From: an uncultured Clostridium sp.
GTDB lineage: Bacteria > Bacillota > Clostridia > TANB77 > CAG-508
Length of the DNA: 8,870 nt
NCBI GenBank assembly: GCA_945610215.1
Contig: CALYZR010000016.1
Location: 1-8,870, forward strand
Direction of reading: 5' to 3'
The notes under the pieces were generated by a model. The model saw only the letters and a list, made by a program, of their open reading frames with translations. It ran no database searches and was not told where the DNA came from. This document shows positions 1 to 6,062 of the stretch, in pieces (the first letter of the stretch is position 1; each line of letters opens with the position of its first letter). Position numbers and translations under genes: made by a program.

Positions 1-162
1 TGGCAATTTTTTAACCACATATTTATTCTCTGCTGGTTTTCCTGTACTTACAACGTATACCTCATGTCCTAAGTTAATTAGACCTTCTGCAAATCTTTTT
101 GCAGAAATTGTTGTCCCATTATTTGCATCATCAAACTGATCTATAACTATCAAAATTTTCAT
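1..162 (-). CDS. Glycosyltransferase, N-terminal fragment (runs off the left edge)
   Basis: Only the first 54 codons are in the window. The translation begins MKILIVIDQFDDANNGTTIS and continues through AKRFAEGLINLGHEVYVVST. This is the opening of a GT-B fold glycosyltransferase of the GT4 type: a first beta strand, a glycine-containing loop, a helix with the 'A..L...GHEV.V.' pattern and a second strand ending in a Ser/Thr. Family members move a sugar from a nucleotide-sugar donor to lipid or polysaccharide acceptors at the cytoplasmic membrane face. The acceptor cannot be told from this fragment. The start is ATG, with GAGGT at 171-175 eight bases upstream. It is transcribed divergently from the DUF308 gene. 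The family call is fairly safe; the specificity is unknown. Confidence 0.75.
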   Translation of the reverse strand, partial: MKILIVIDQFDDANNGTTISAKRFAEGLINLGHEVYVVSTGKPAENKYVVKKLP

Positions 163-182
163 TAATATCAACCTCGAACAAT

Positions 183-211
183 ACTATACAATAAATTACG
201 AAAAAAATCAA
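183..211 (-). promoter_or_regulatory. Sigma-A-type promoter of the glycosyltransferase gene
   Basis: On the minus strand, TTGATT (206-211) and TATAGT (183-188) are separated by 17 bp and lie just upstream of the GAGGT ribosome binding site. Both hexamers are near consensus. The site is back to back with the promoter of the plus-strand DUF308 gene. Confidence 0.6.
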
Positions 212-233
212 ATTTTGTAATATATCAATTCTA

Positions 234-262
234 TTGTTTTTATTTTTTTATAATGATATAAT
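234..262 (+). promoter_or_regulatory. Sigma-A-type promoter of the DUF308 gene
   Basis: TTGTTT (234-239) and a perfect TATAAT (257-262) are separated by 17 bp. Transcription would start near 269, leaving a very short leader before the GGAGGG ribosome binding site (273-278). This position also argues against an in-frame ATG at 234 as the start, because that codon lies inside the -35 box. Confidence 0.65.
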
Positions 263-284
263 ATTTGCGAATGGAGGGAAAAAT

Positions 285-824
285 ATGAAAAATTTATTTA
301 AGAAAGCCGGCTTTATGTCTATATTATCTTCTATTGTATTTTTGCTTTTAGGAATTTTACTTGTTGTAAATCCTAATGCTATGGTTCAAGCAGTTTCTTA
401 CATAATTGGTATATTACTTATTGTAATTGGAATTGTAAAAATGATATCTTACTTTACTTCAAAAGGTGATTATTTATTTTATGATTATAGACTTGTATAC
501 GGAGCTTTATGTGTTATTTTAGGTATTCTTGTAATAGTTAGTGGTAATGCAATTGCTTCATTCTTTAGAATTGTTATAGGAATATGGATAATATTAAGTG
601 GTATATCAAGATTGGATCTTTCTATAAGACTTAAGGGAACTGACACTGGCTACTGGATTTTAAGTTTACTTTTATCAATTTTAATATTTGTTGCCGGTAT
701 TTATATAATATTTGCACCTGGAACAATATTAGTTACATTAGGAATTATATTAATTGCTTATTCTATTATGGATATAATTGAAAGTATCTTATCTATGGCT
801 AATATGAATAAATTGCTAAAATAA
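285..824 (+). CDS. DUF308 / HdeD-like multi-pass membrane protein
   Basis: A 179-residue, very hydrophobic protein that I assign to the DUF308 (HdeD-like) family. It has six predicted membrane segments in three tandem two-helix repeats. The repeats share a pattern of a small/polar turn, then an Ile/Gly-rich helix ending in 'GI..': NPNAMVQAVSYIIGILLIV, GNAIASFFRIVIGIWIILSG and APGTILVTLGIILIAYSI. The first two come before short polar loops. E. coli HdeD is linked to acid resistance, but the biochemical role of Firmicute members is unknown and I assign none. The start at 285 is preferred over an in-frame ATG at 234 because it has GGAGGG seven bases upstream and the earlier codon overlaps the promoter. 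It is a single-gene unit ending in a strong hairpin. Confidence 0.85.
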   Translation: MKNLFKKAGFMSILSSIVFLLLGILLVVNPNAMVQAVSYIIGILLIVIGIVKMISYFTSKGDYLFYDYRLVYGALCVILGILVIVSGNAIASFFRIVIGIWIILSGISRLDLSIRLKGTDTGYWILSLLLSILIFVAGIYIIFAPGTILVTLGIILIAYSIMDIIESILSMANMNKLLK

Positions 825-827
825 AAT

Positions 828-854
828 AAAAAAAGGACTTGAAGTCCTTTTTTT
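828..854. terminator. Bidirectional intrinsic terminator between the DUF308 and TVP38 genes
   Basis: A perfect 12-bp stem (AAAAAAAGGACT, 828-839, pairing with AGTCCTTTTTTT, 843-854) has a 3-base loop, TGA. The A and T runs make it work in both directions. It lies between two convergent stop codons (822-824 and 862-864). Confidence 0.88.
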
Positions 855-861
855 ATATATT

Positions 862-1572
862 TTATTTTATAATTTCAACTAATTCTTTATTTTTATCTCT
901 TATTTTAAGTATTGTTAAAAATATTGCTGTTATAACAAATGTAATTAAATAAATTAATAAACTTGTTTTCCAGTTTCCATTTGAAATATTTGCTCCTACC
1001 ATTGTCGATGTAATTACAGATGGAAATCTTACAAATGTTGCTATTAATATAAATCTTAATGGTTTTACTTGTAAAAGGCCTCCAATATATACAAATAAGT
1101 CTTTTGGTACTCCTGGCAAGAAAAATATCAAACACAAAATAATTTCTAAATTTGTTTCATTTTTTAATAATTTACTATTCATTATTTTTTCTACTTTTTC
1201 TTTTTTAAAGAAATTATATAAATATTTTTGTCCTAATTTTCTTACTGAAAAAAATATTATTGTTGTAGTAATAAATACTGATAAGGTTATAAATAACCAT
1301 CCACCCCATGTTCCATAGCACATTCCTGCTAGCACTTCAAATGGCTCTCCTGGTAATATTACTAATAATATTTGTAATATCTGCAAACTAAATAGTAATA
1401 ATACTCCCAAGAATCCCATACTATTTATCTTATTCTTAAAAGCTATTTGTCCCTTTGTTGTTGATAGATCCATCATAAATGGTGCAATTTTTAAAAAAAA
1501 CATTGCAAGTATTACTAATATTATTATTGTTAATGTTATTTTTATTATTTTAATTTCCTTTTGATTTCTCAT
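862..1572 (-). CDS. TVP38/TMEM64 family membrane protein (VTT domain)
   Basis: A 236-residue polytopic membrane protein. An N-terminal membrane helix (about residues 9-28) is followed by a VTT/SNARE-associated (DedA-superfamily) core. Diagnostic features are LPGEPFEVLAG (73-83), the R-x-x-G pair after the next helix (R111, G114) and the second re-entrant loop FLPGVPKDLFVYIGG (151-165). At least two more helices follow. The two Pro-Gly loops are the hallmark of the superfamily; eukaryotic relatives include lipid scramblases, and bacterial DedA proteins act in lipid-carrier recycling and membrane homeostasis. A specific substrate for this protein is unknown. The start is ATG, with AAGGAAG at 1580-1586. 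It is a single-gene unit, divergent from trmL across the palindromic element. Confidence 0.88.
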   Translation of the reverse strand: MRNQKEIKIIKITLTIIILVILAMFFLKIAPFMMDLSTTKGQIAFKNKINSMGFLGVLLLFSLQILQILLVILPGEPFEVLAGMCYGTWGGWLFITLSVFITTTIIFFSVRKLGQKYLYNFFKKEKVEKIMNSKLLKNETNLEIILCLIFFLPGVPKDLFVYIGGLLQVKPLRFILIATFVRFPSVITSTMVGANISNGNWKTSLLIYLITFVITAIFLTILKIRDKNKELVEIIK

Positions 1573-1599
1573 TTAATTACTTCCTTATTATTAAATATA

Positions 1600-1628
1600 A
1601 GTTTAGCATTACAAAATATAAAAGTCAA
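1600..1628 (-). promoter_or_regulatory. Probable sigma-A promoter of the TVP38 gene
   Basis: On the minus strand, TTGACT (1623-1628) and TAAACT (1600-1605) are 17 bp apart, about 30 bp upstream of the start codon. The -35 is strong and the -10 is weak. The -35 abuts and slightly overlaps the outer left arm of the palindromic element. Confidence 0.5.
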
Positions 1629-1729
1629 ACAAATTGGGGTGAATTCAGGACAGTCCCCAAAATCCCCCGAATGGGTGATTTTAAGGGACAGTCCCTAGAA
1701 TTCCCCCTCACACAAATTACAATTTGTTT
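1627..1729. repeat. Palindromic intergenic element (REP/MITE-like), nested inverted repeats
   Basis: A GC-rich island in AT-rich DNA that can fold as one long imperfect hairpin. The pairings are GGGG (1636-1639) with CCCC (1704-1707), GAATTC (1641-1646) with GAATTC (1698-1703), GGAC (1648-1651) with GTCC (1691-1694), GTCC (1653-1656) with GGAC (1686-1689), AAAATC (1659-1664) with GATTTT (1677-1682), and CCC (1666-1668) with GGG (1673-1675) around a GAAT loop. An outer AAACAAATT (1627-1635) matches AATTTGTTT (1721-1729), with 13 unpaired bases on the right side. Alternatively the near-palindromes GGACAGTCC and GGGACAGTCCC can each fold alone, giving a cloverleaf. There is no second copy in this window, so mobility is inferred from form and composition only. 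Confidence 0.6.
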
Positions 1730-1756
1730 TACTGTTTTCTAATTCTATGTTATAAT
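1728..1756 (+). promoter_or_regulatory. Sigma-A-type promoter of trmL
   Basis: TTTACT (1728-1733) and a perfect TATAAT (1751-1756) are 17 bp apart. The ribosome binding site AAGGAAGGG follows at 1773-1781. The -35 box overlaps the last bases of the palindromic element's right outer arm. Confidence 0.6.
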
Positions 1757-1787
1757 TATATTCTAAGTTTTTAAGGAAGGGATTTTT

Positions 1788-2282
1788 ATGAATTTAAATA
1801 TTGTTTTAGTAGAACCAGAGATACCACAAAACACCGGAAATATTGCAAGAACTTGTGCTGCAATTGGTGCTAAATTACATTTAGTAAAACCTTTAGGTTT
1901 TGAAATTTCTGATAAGTATGTAAAAAGAGCAGGTCTTGATTATTGGGATAAACTAGATATAGAAGAGCATAATTCTTTATCTGATTTTCTAAAAAAACAT
2001 CCTGTAAATAATAGTATGTTTTTAGTAACAACAAAAGGTCAACACTGTTATTCTGATGTTGATTATTCTAAATTTAAAGAAATCTTTCTTTTGTTTGGTA
2101 AAGAAACAAAAGGATTGCCAGAAAGTTTATTAAAAGAACATTTAGAAAATACTATAAGAATTCCTATGAGAGAAACTTTGCGTTCTCTTAATTTGTCTAA
2201 TTCTGTAGCTATTGTTGCATATGAAGTCTTTAGACAAAATAATTTCTGTAATTTAGAAGAAATAAGTAAATATTTTAATTGA
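1788..2282 (+). CDS. trmL: tRNA (cytidine(34)-2'-O)-methyltransferase TrmL (SPOUT class)
   Basis: A 164-residue protein of typical TrmL/YibK length. Family members use S-adenosylmethionine to methylate the ribose 2'-OH of the wobble base (C/cmnm5U34) of tRNA-Leu isoacceptors. The SPOUT (trefoil-knot) motifs are all visible: the N-terminal PEIPQNTGNIARTCAA (10-25) with the catalytic-region Asn and Arg, LLFGKETKGLP (101-111), IRIPM (123-127), and LRSLNLSNSVAIVAYE (131-146), which forms the knot and cofactor pocket. It has no extra RNA-binding domain, as expected for the minimal dimeric subfamily. The ATG start has AAGGAAGGG upstream and its own promoter. The next gene has its own promoter 2 bases after this stop, so the two need not be co-transcribed. 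Confidence 0.95.
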   Translation: MNLNIVLVEPEIPQNTGNIARTCAAIGAKLHLVKPLGFEISDKYVKRAGLDYWDKLDIEEHNSLSDFLKKHPVNNSMFLVTTKGQHCYSDVDYSKFKEIFLLFGKETKGLPESLLKEHLENTIRIPMRETLRSLNLSNSVAIVAYEVFRQNNFCNLEEISKYFN

Positions 2283-2283
2283 T

Positions 2284-2312
2284 TTGCTTTTATTTATTTA
2301 TTAAATTATAAT
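2284..2312 (+). promoter_or_regulatory. Sigma-A-type promoter of the MgtC/SapB gene
   Basis: TTGCTT (2284-2289) and a perfect TATAAT (2307-2312) are 17 bp apart, squeezed into the 59-bp gap after trmL. An AAAGGAGGAA ribosome binding site follows, just before the start codon at 2342. Confidence 0.6.
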
Positions 2313-2341
2313 ATATTTATATTATCAAAAGGAGGAATTAG

Positions 2342-3016
2342 ATGTCATTCTTTTATACCATATTATCATCATTTTGGTTTGAAGCTATAATTAGACTTAT
2401 ATTAGGGTTTCTTTTAGCTGGATTTATTGGTGCAGAAAGAGAATCTGTAAATAAACCTGCTGGTTTTAAAACTCATTCTTTAATTGGAGTAAGCGCAGTA
2501 CTTATAATGCTTTGTGGTGAATTTTTAAGTAATAATTATTCGGTTGATGCATCTAGAATACCTGCTCAATTACTTTCTGGTATCGGTTTTATTGGTGCTG
2601 GTACTATTTTAAGAGATGGATTTAATGTAAAAGGATTAACTACTGCTTCTAGCTTGCTTGCAGTAACTTGTATAGGACTTAGTATTGGAGCTGGCTTTTA
2701 TATAGGTGGAATTATTGCTACAGTATTTGTATATATTATTCTTTCTCATTCTCATAATTTATTTGAATCATTAGATCATTTCACTAATGTTTCCTTAAGC
2801 GTTACAGTTAAAGATTATACAAATACCCTACTAGAAATACAAAAAATATTAGATAAATACGAAATTAATATTAAAAAAATCAAAAATAGTCAACCGGATG
2901 AAGAAAATGTAACTGATTTACAATTAATTTTTAGATATCATAAAGATGTAAATATAAATTCCGTTTTTACAGAAATTTCTGCTTTAGAAAATGTAACTAG
3001 TTTAGAAGAAGGATAG
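2342..3016 (+). CDS. MgtC/SapB family membrane protein
   Basis: A 224-residue protein with an N-terminal membrane domain of about four helices (residues 10-137) and a soluble C-terminal domain (about 148-224) that looks ACT-like. Family signatures are GFIGAERE (27-34), KPAGFKTH (38-45), the D69-S-R segment, SGIGFIGAGTILR (79-91) and GLTTASS (98-104). MgtC proteins are associated with magnesium limitation, intramacrophage survival and, in Salmonella, inhibition of the F-type ATPase; many Firmicute members are unstudied housekeeping proteins. No magnesium-sensing leader is apparent, since the 5' leader is only about 20 bases. It converges on sigE with a 9-bp gap between stop codons. Family assignment is firm; the physiological role here is not known. 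Confidence 0.92.
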   Translation: MSFFYTILSSFWFEAIIRLILGFLLAGFIGAERESVNKPAGFKTHSLIGVSAVLIMLCGEFLSNNYSVDASRIPAQLLSGIGFIGAGTILRDGFNVKGLTTASSLLAVTCIGLSIGAGFYIGGIIATVFVYIILSHSHNLFESLDHFTNVSLSVTVKDYTNTLLEIQKILDKYEINIKKIKNSQPDEENVTDLQLIFRYHKDVNINSVFTEISALENVTSLEEG

Positions 3017-3031
3017 AGCAAAGCTCTATCC
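3011..3031. terminator. Shared terminator hairpin holding both the mgtC-type and sigE stop codons
   Basis: A perfect 9-bp stem, GGATAGAGC (3011-3019) with GCTCTATCC (3023-3031), has an AAA loop. The plus-strand TAG stop (3014-3016) lies in the left arm and the minus-strand TAG stop of sigE (3026-3028) in the right arm. A T-rich stretch follows on the plus side (3034-3041); on the minus side the following bases are TTCTTCTAAA, so termination may be weaker that way. Confidence 0.8.
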
Positions 3032-3757
3032 TGTTTTGCTTAATATATCTTTTTTCATTTTATTCATTATTTTTTTCTCTAGCCTAGATATATAACTTTG
3101 TGAAATTCCAAGCATATCTGCTACTTCTTTTTGTGTTTTTTCTGTTCCACTTATGAATCCAAATCTCAGCTCCATAATATTTTTTTCTCTATTACTTAAT
3201 TTTTCTATAGAAGCTTTTAATAATACTTTATCTACTTCATCTTCTATTCCTCGTGAAGTTATATCTGGTTCTGTTCCTAAAATATCTGACAATAATAATT
3301 CGTTTCCATCACCATCTTGATTAAGTGGTTCATCTATTGATATTTCTCCTTTTATTCTATTACTTCTTCTTAAATACATTAAAATTTCATTTTCTATACA
3401 TCTTGATGCATATGTAGCAAGTTTAATGTTTTTACTTATATTAAATGTATTTATTGCTTTCATTAATCCAATTGTTCCAATAGATATTAAATCTTCTATT
3501 CCTACCCCAGTATTTTCAAACTTTTTAGCAATATATACTACTAACCTTAAATTTCTTTCTACCAAAGTTTGCCTTGCCTCTATATCTTTATTTTCTAATT
3601 TAATTAGTAATTCTTCCTCTTCTTCTGGACTTAATGGTGGAGGTAATTTTTGACTACCTGCTATATAGAAAATTGGCAAATTTTCTATTTCCTCATTATT
3701 TAAATATTTAACATATATTGTATTAATTTTAGATTTTAATAGTTCCAATATGTTCAT
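3026..3757 (-). CDS. sigE: RNA polymerase sporulation sigma factor pro-SigE
   Basis: A 243-residue protein, close to the 239 residues of B. subtilis SigE and highly similar as I recall that sequence. An inhibitory pro-region of about 30 residues comes first; by analogy SpoIIGA cuts near [14 protein letters not shown] (30-43). Region 2 covers [18 protein letters not shown] (67-84), then [11 protein letters not shown] and [20 protein letters not shown] (112-131, core binding and -10 recognition). Region 3 includes the segment around [11 protein letters not shown] (152-162). Region 4 has [12 protein letters not shown] and the helix-turn-helix [20 protein letters not shown] (208-227). After cleavage it directs the first mother-cell gene programme. 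The ATG lies inside the 3' end of spoIIGA (29-bp overlap), with a strong AAAGGAGGAGAT site at 3765-3776. This indicates coupled expression of protease and substrate. Confidence 0.97.
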   Translation of the reverse strand: MNILELLKSKINTIYVKYLNNEEIENLPIFYIAGSQKLPPPLSPEEEEELLIKLENKDIEARQTLVERNLRLVVYIAKKFENTGVGIEDLISIGTIGLMKAINTFNISKNIKLATYASRCIENEILMYLRRSNRIKGEISIDEPLNQDGDGNELLLSDILGTEPDITSRGIEDEVDKVLLKASIEKLSNREKNIMELRFGFISGTEKTQKEVADMLGISQSYISRLEKKIMNKMKKDILSKTG

Positions 3758-4652
3758 TCTCTTTATCTCCTCCTTTGTTTTCTAAAAGGTCTAGACCTAT
3801 TAGTGCTTTATATTTTCCACTCTTACTTAAAATTCCATCATATATTCCTATTATTATATTTTTTATATATATTGTTTCTTCCTGTGTACTTATTGTTATT
3901 CCATCTGCTTTTACTCCTATTAGCATTCCATTTTCTTTTCCTAATGACATAAATGGTATTAACCTTACTTTTGATAAATATTCCCCTAACTCTATTTCTT
4001 TTCCTTCAATGATATTTGATAAATTATTTAATATTTTCTCTGGCATTATTCCTTTTAGCACGTTTTTTTCTACAACAGCTACTGGTATTTTGGTAATTGG
4101 CTCTTTTAAAAAATTTCCTGTGTCTATTATTGCTCTTGTATACACAGTTTTTGAATTTATATTTATTTTAATATCGCAAATCATATCTTTTTTGCTTAAT
4201 CTTCCTTTTATATTTTTAAATGCAGTTGTTATAATAATAAATCCAACTATTCCTCCTGCTAATACTATTTTTATTGGATATGTTCCAATTAGCACACCAT
4301 TTTCCATTAATATTTTTTGCGGACTTATAAAATATAAAAGTGCAAATGCAACTCCTCCAAATGTAAATGATGTTAAATAAAATATTATAAGTTCTTTAAA
4401 AAATATTTTTATATTTGACGGTTTAAAAGCAATATATGTCATAGCAATAGAAAGTATTATTTTTAAAAATATGTTGGAACAGATTTCCATCATTGACATG
4501 TACGAAAGTACTGCATAAATACTTCCTATACTACTAGATAAAAGAGTTCTAAATATTTTTATTTGTGATTTTATGATTATTCCAGTAGCAAATATAATAA
4601 TATAATTCATAAATAAATTTTCTAAAAAAATTATATCTATATATATGGTCAA
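3729..4652 (-). CDS. spoIIGA: Sigma-E processing protease SpoIIGA
   Basis: A 307-residue protein (B. subtilis homologue 309). The N-terminal half has about five membrane helices (residues 4-140) that place it in the forespore septum membrane. The C-terminal half is an unusual aspartic-protease domain with the catalytic triplet IIDTGN (175-180). Further family landmarks are [20 protein letters not shown] and, near the C terminus, [10 protein letters not shown]. It cleaves pro-SigE after a signal from SpoIIR made in the forespore. The start is a TTG: an upstream AGAGGTGA (4657-4664) fits it, and [13 protein letters not shown] matches the family N terminus; the next Met is residue 15. It is upstream of and overlaps sigE, the classic two-gene spoIIG operon. 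Confidence 0.95.
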   Translation of the reverse strand: MTIYIDIIFLENLFMNYIIIFATGIIIKSQIKIFRTLLSSSIGSIYAVLSYMSMMEICSNIFLKIILSIAMTYIAFKPSNIKIFFKELIIFYLTSFTFGGVAFALLYFISPQKILMENGVLIGTYPIKIVLAGGIVGFIIITTAFKNIKGRLSKKDMICDIKININSKTVYTRAIIDTGNFLKEPITKIPVAVVEKNVLKGIMPEKILNNLSNIIEGKEIELGEYLSKVRLIPFMSLGKENGMLIGVKADGITISTQEETIYIKNIIIGIYDGILSKSGKYKALIGLDLLENKGGDKENEHIGTIKI

Positions 4653-4656
4653 TAGG

Positions 4657-4664
4657 TCACCTCT
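4657..4664 (-). promoter_or_regulatory. Ribosome binding site deciding the TTG start of spoIIGA
   Basis: On the minus strand AGAGGTGA lies 4 bases before the TTG at 4650-4652, the correct distance for the GGTGA register of the anti-Shine-Dalgarno sequence. No in-frame ATG or GTG is suitably placed nearby. Confidence 0.75.
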
Positions 4665-4681
4665 TTATTGTTAATATAACT

Positions 4682-4714
4682 ATTCTACTACGCTTGAACT
4701 AAATAATGTGTCAC
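4682..4714 (-). promoter_or_regulatory. Candidate spoIIG promoter with long (21-bp) spacer
   Basis: On the minus strand GTGACA (4709-4714) and TAGAAT (4682-4687) each match the sigma-A consensus at 5 of 6 positions but lie 21 bp apart. The B. subtilis spoIIG promoter is known for a similar over-long spacer (22 bp) rescued by phosphorylated Spo0A. The -35 region AGTGACACA resembles a reversed 0A box (TTYGACAAA) at 6 of 9 positions, which is weak. I found no better 17-bp-spaced pair here. Confidence 0.4.
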
Positions 4715-4728
4715 TTCTTGAAGGCGAA

Positions 4729-4766
4729 AAAAAGAAATAATCTACTAAATTAGATTATTTCTTTTT
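4729..4766. terminator. Intrinsic terminator downstream of ftsZ
   Basis: A perfect 16-bp stem (4729-4744 with 4751-4766; arms AAAAAGAAATAATCTA and its complement) has a 6-base loop. On the minus strand, the direction of ftsZ transcription, it ends in seven to eight T residues and then CGCC. It would separate ftsZ from the spoIIGA-sigE unit and therefore supports a separate spoIIG promoter. Confidence 0.82.
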
Positions 4767-4775
4767 ATTTTTTTT

Positions 4776-4832
4776 ATTGTATAGGAAAAATCGACTTTTA
4801 TCTTGACATATATAAGATTTTTCCTATGCAAT
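4776..4832. repeat. 17-bp inverted repeat between ftsZ and its terminator
   Basis: ATTGTATAGGAAAAATC (4776-4792) pairs with GATTTTTCCTATGCAAT (4816-4832) at 16 of 17 positions (one T/G wobble), enclosing 23 bases. It is not followed by a T run on either strand in terminator fashion, and it is separate from the terminator hairpin next to it. In the ftsZ mRNA it would form a long 3' hairpin that could stabilise or process the transcript. Role unknown. Confidence 0.55.
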
Positions 4833-4846
4833 TAATATTTATAAAA

Positions 4847-5968
4847 TTATTTATTTCCTTTTTTTCTTAAGAATGATGGTATGTCTAAATCGTTTTGATT
4901 ATCTTTATTTTCTACTGTAGTTGGTATTGAATTTATTTTTTTGTTCCATGTATTTGTTACTAAATTTTCAACCCCTATACTTGATATTGGTGGCTCTTGT
5001 TGTTCAAAGCCTGTTGCAATAACAGTAATTTGAATTTCATCACCCAAACTTTCATCTGTAACTACACCAAATATAATATTTGCTTCTGGATCAACACTTC
5101 TTTGTACTAATTCTGCTGCTGTATTTGCTTCTTGTAATCCTAAATCATTTCCACCTGTAATATTTATTATAACCCCTCTTGCTCCTTCAATTGATGTTTC
5201 TAGTAATGGACTTTGAATTGCTTGTTTTGCAGCATCTTCTGCTCTATTCTCTCCACTTGCTCTACCAATTCCCATATGTGCCATACCTGTATTTAGCATT
5301 ACTGTTTTAACGTCTGCAAAATCTAGGTTAATTAATCCTGGTACAGAAATTAAATCTGATATACCTTGAACACCTTGTCTTAAAACATCATCAGCCATTT
5401 TAAATGCTTCTACTATTGATGTTCTTCTATCAATAATTTGTAATAATTTATCATTTGGTATTACAACTAGTGTATCTACTTTTCCTTTTAAATTTGCAAT
5501 TCCTTTTTCTGCTTGAGTAAGTCTTTTCTTCCCTTCGAATGTAAATGGTTTTGTTACAACACCTATTGTTAATATTCCTAATTCTTTTGCTGCTGCTGCA
5601 ACAATCGGAGCTGCTCCAGTTCCTGTTCCTCCACCCATACCAGCTGTAACGAATACCATATCTGCTCCTCTTAATATTTCTGCTATTTCAGCCTTACTTT
5701 CTTCTGCTGCTTGCATACCAATTTCTGGATTTGCTCCAGCTCCAAGTCCTCTTGTTATTTTTTCTCCTATTTGAATTTTAGAACTTGCTTTTGATAATTG
5801 AAGAGCTTGTCTATCTGTATTAATCGCTATAAATTCTACACCTTTAATTCCTGATTCAATCATTCTATTTATAGCATTGTTTCCTGCTCCTCCTACACCT
5901 ATAACTTTTATAGTTGCTGTTCCGTCCATCATGTAATTATTGTTTTCATCGTAATCTGTTTCCATCAT
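4847..5968 (-). CDS. ftsZ: Cell division protein FtsZ
   Basis: A 373-residue tubulin-like GTPase that polymerises into the Z ring and recruits the divisome. The nucleotide-binding fold begins [17 protein letters not shown] (20-36). The tubulin signature GGGTGTG is at 112-118. The T7 synergy-loop region reads [11 protein letters not shown] (211-221), with the catalytic aspartates D216 and D219. The globular domain ends near residue 325. A short variable linker (about 326-358) leads to the C-terminal peptide [11 protein letters not shown] (360-370), which binds FtsA, SepF and other partners. The start is ATG (a second ATG follows directly) with AAGGAGG 9 bases upstream. The 94-bp gap to ftsA (5969-6062) holds no convincing promoter, only a weak 5-bp hairpin, so transcription probably continues from ftsA. 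Confidence 0.98.
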   Translation of the reverse strand: MMETDYDENNNYMMDGTATIKVIGVGGAGNNAINRMIESGIKGVEFIAINTDRQALQLSKASSKIQIGEKITRGLGAGANPEIGMQAAEESKAEIAEILRGADMVFVTAGMGGGTGTGAAPIVAAAAKELGILTIGVVTKPFTFEGKKRLTQAEKGIANLKGKVDTLVVIPNDKLLQIIDRRTSIVEAFKMADDVLRQGVQGISDLISVPGLINLDFADVKTVMLNTGMAHMGIGRASGENRAEDAAKQAIQSPLLETSIEGARGVIINITGGNDLGLQEANTAAELVQRSVDPEANIIFGVVTDESLGDEIQITVIATGFEQQEPPISSIGVENLVTNTWNKKINSIPTTVENKDNQNDLDIPSFLRKKGNK

Positions 5969-6062
5969 AGTGTTAATCCTCCTTCATTTTTGGGTTAGAA
6001 TTTTGAAGTTTTTTCGTACTTCTTAATAATTCCAAATATATTTTTTAAAATTTAAAACTTAA

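Noticed and set aside
2313..2341. Magnesium riboswitch or attenuator before the MgtC-type gene
   Set aside because: The leader after the predicted start site is about 20 bases, too short for such a structure.
3426..4380. Open frames on the plus strand opposite sigE and spoIIGA
   Set aside because: They are frames antisense to well-conserved genes, without ribosome binding sites or recognisable domains.
4803..4830. Plus-strand promoter (perfect TTGACA at 4803-4808) antisense to ftsZ
   Set aside because: The best -10 at 16-17 bp is TATGCA (3 of 6), and the hexamer sits in the loop of the inverted repeat. Probably chance.
5990..6062. Separate promoter for ftsZ
   Set aside because: No pair of hexamers with acceptable match and spacing was found in the 94-bp gap. 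Only AT-rich sequence and a 5-bp hairpin are present.
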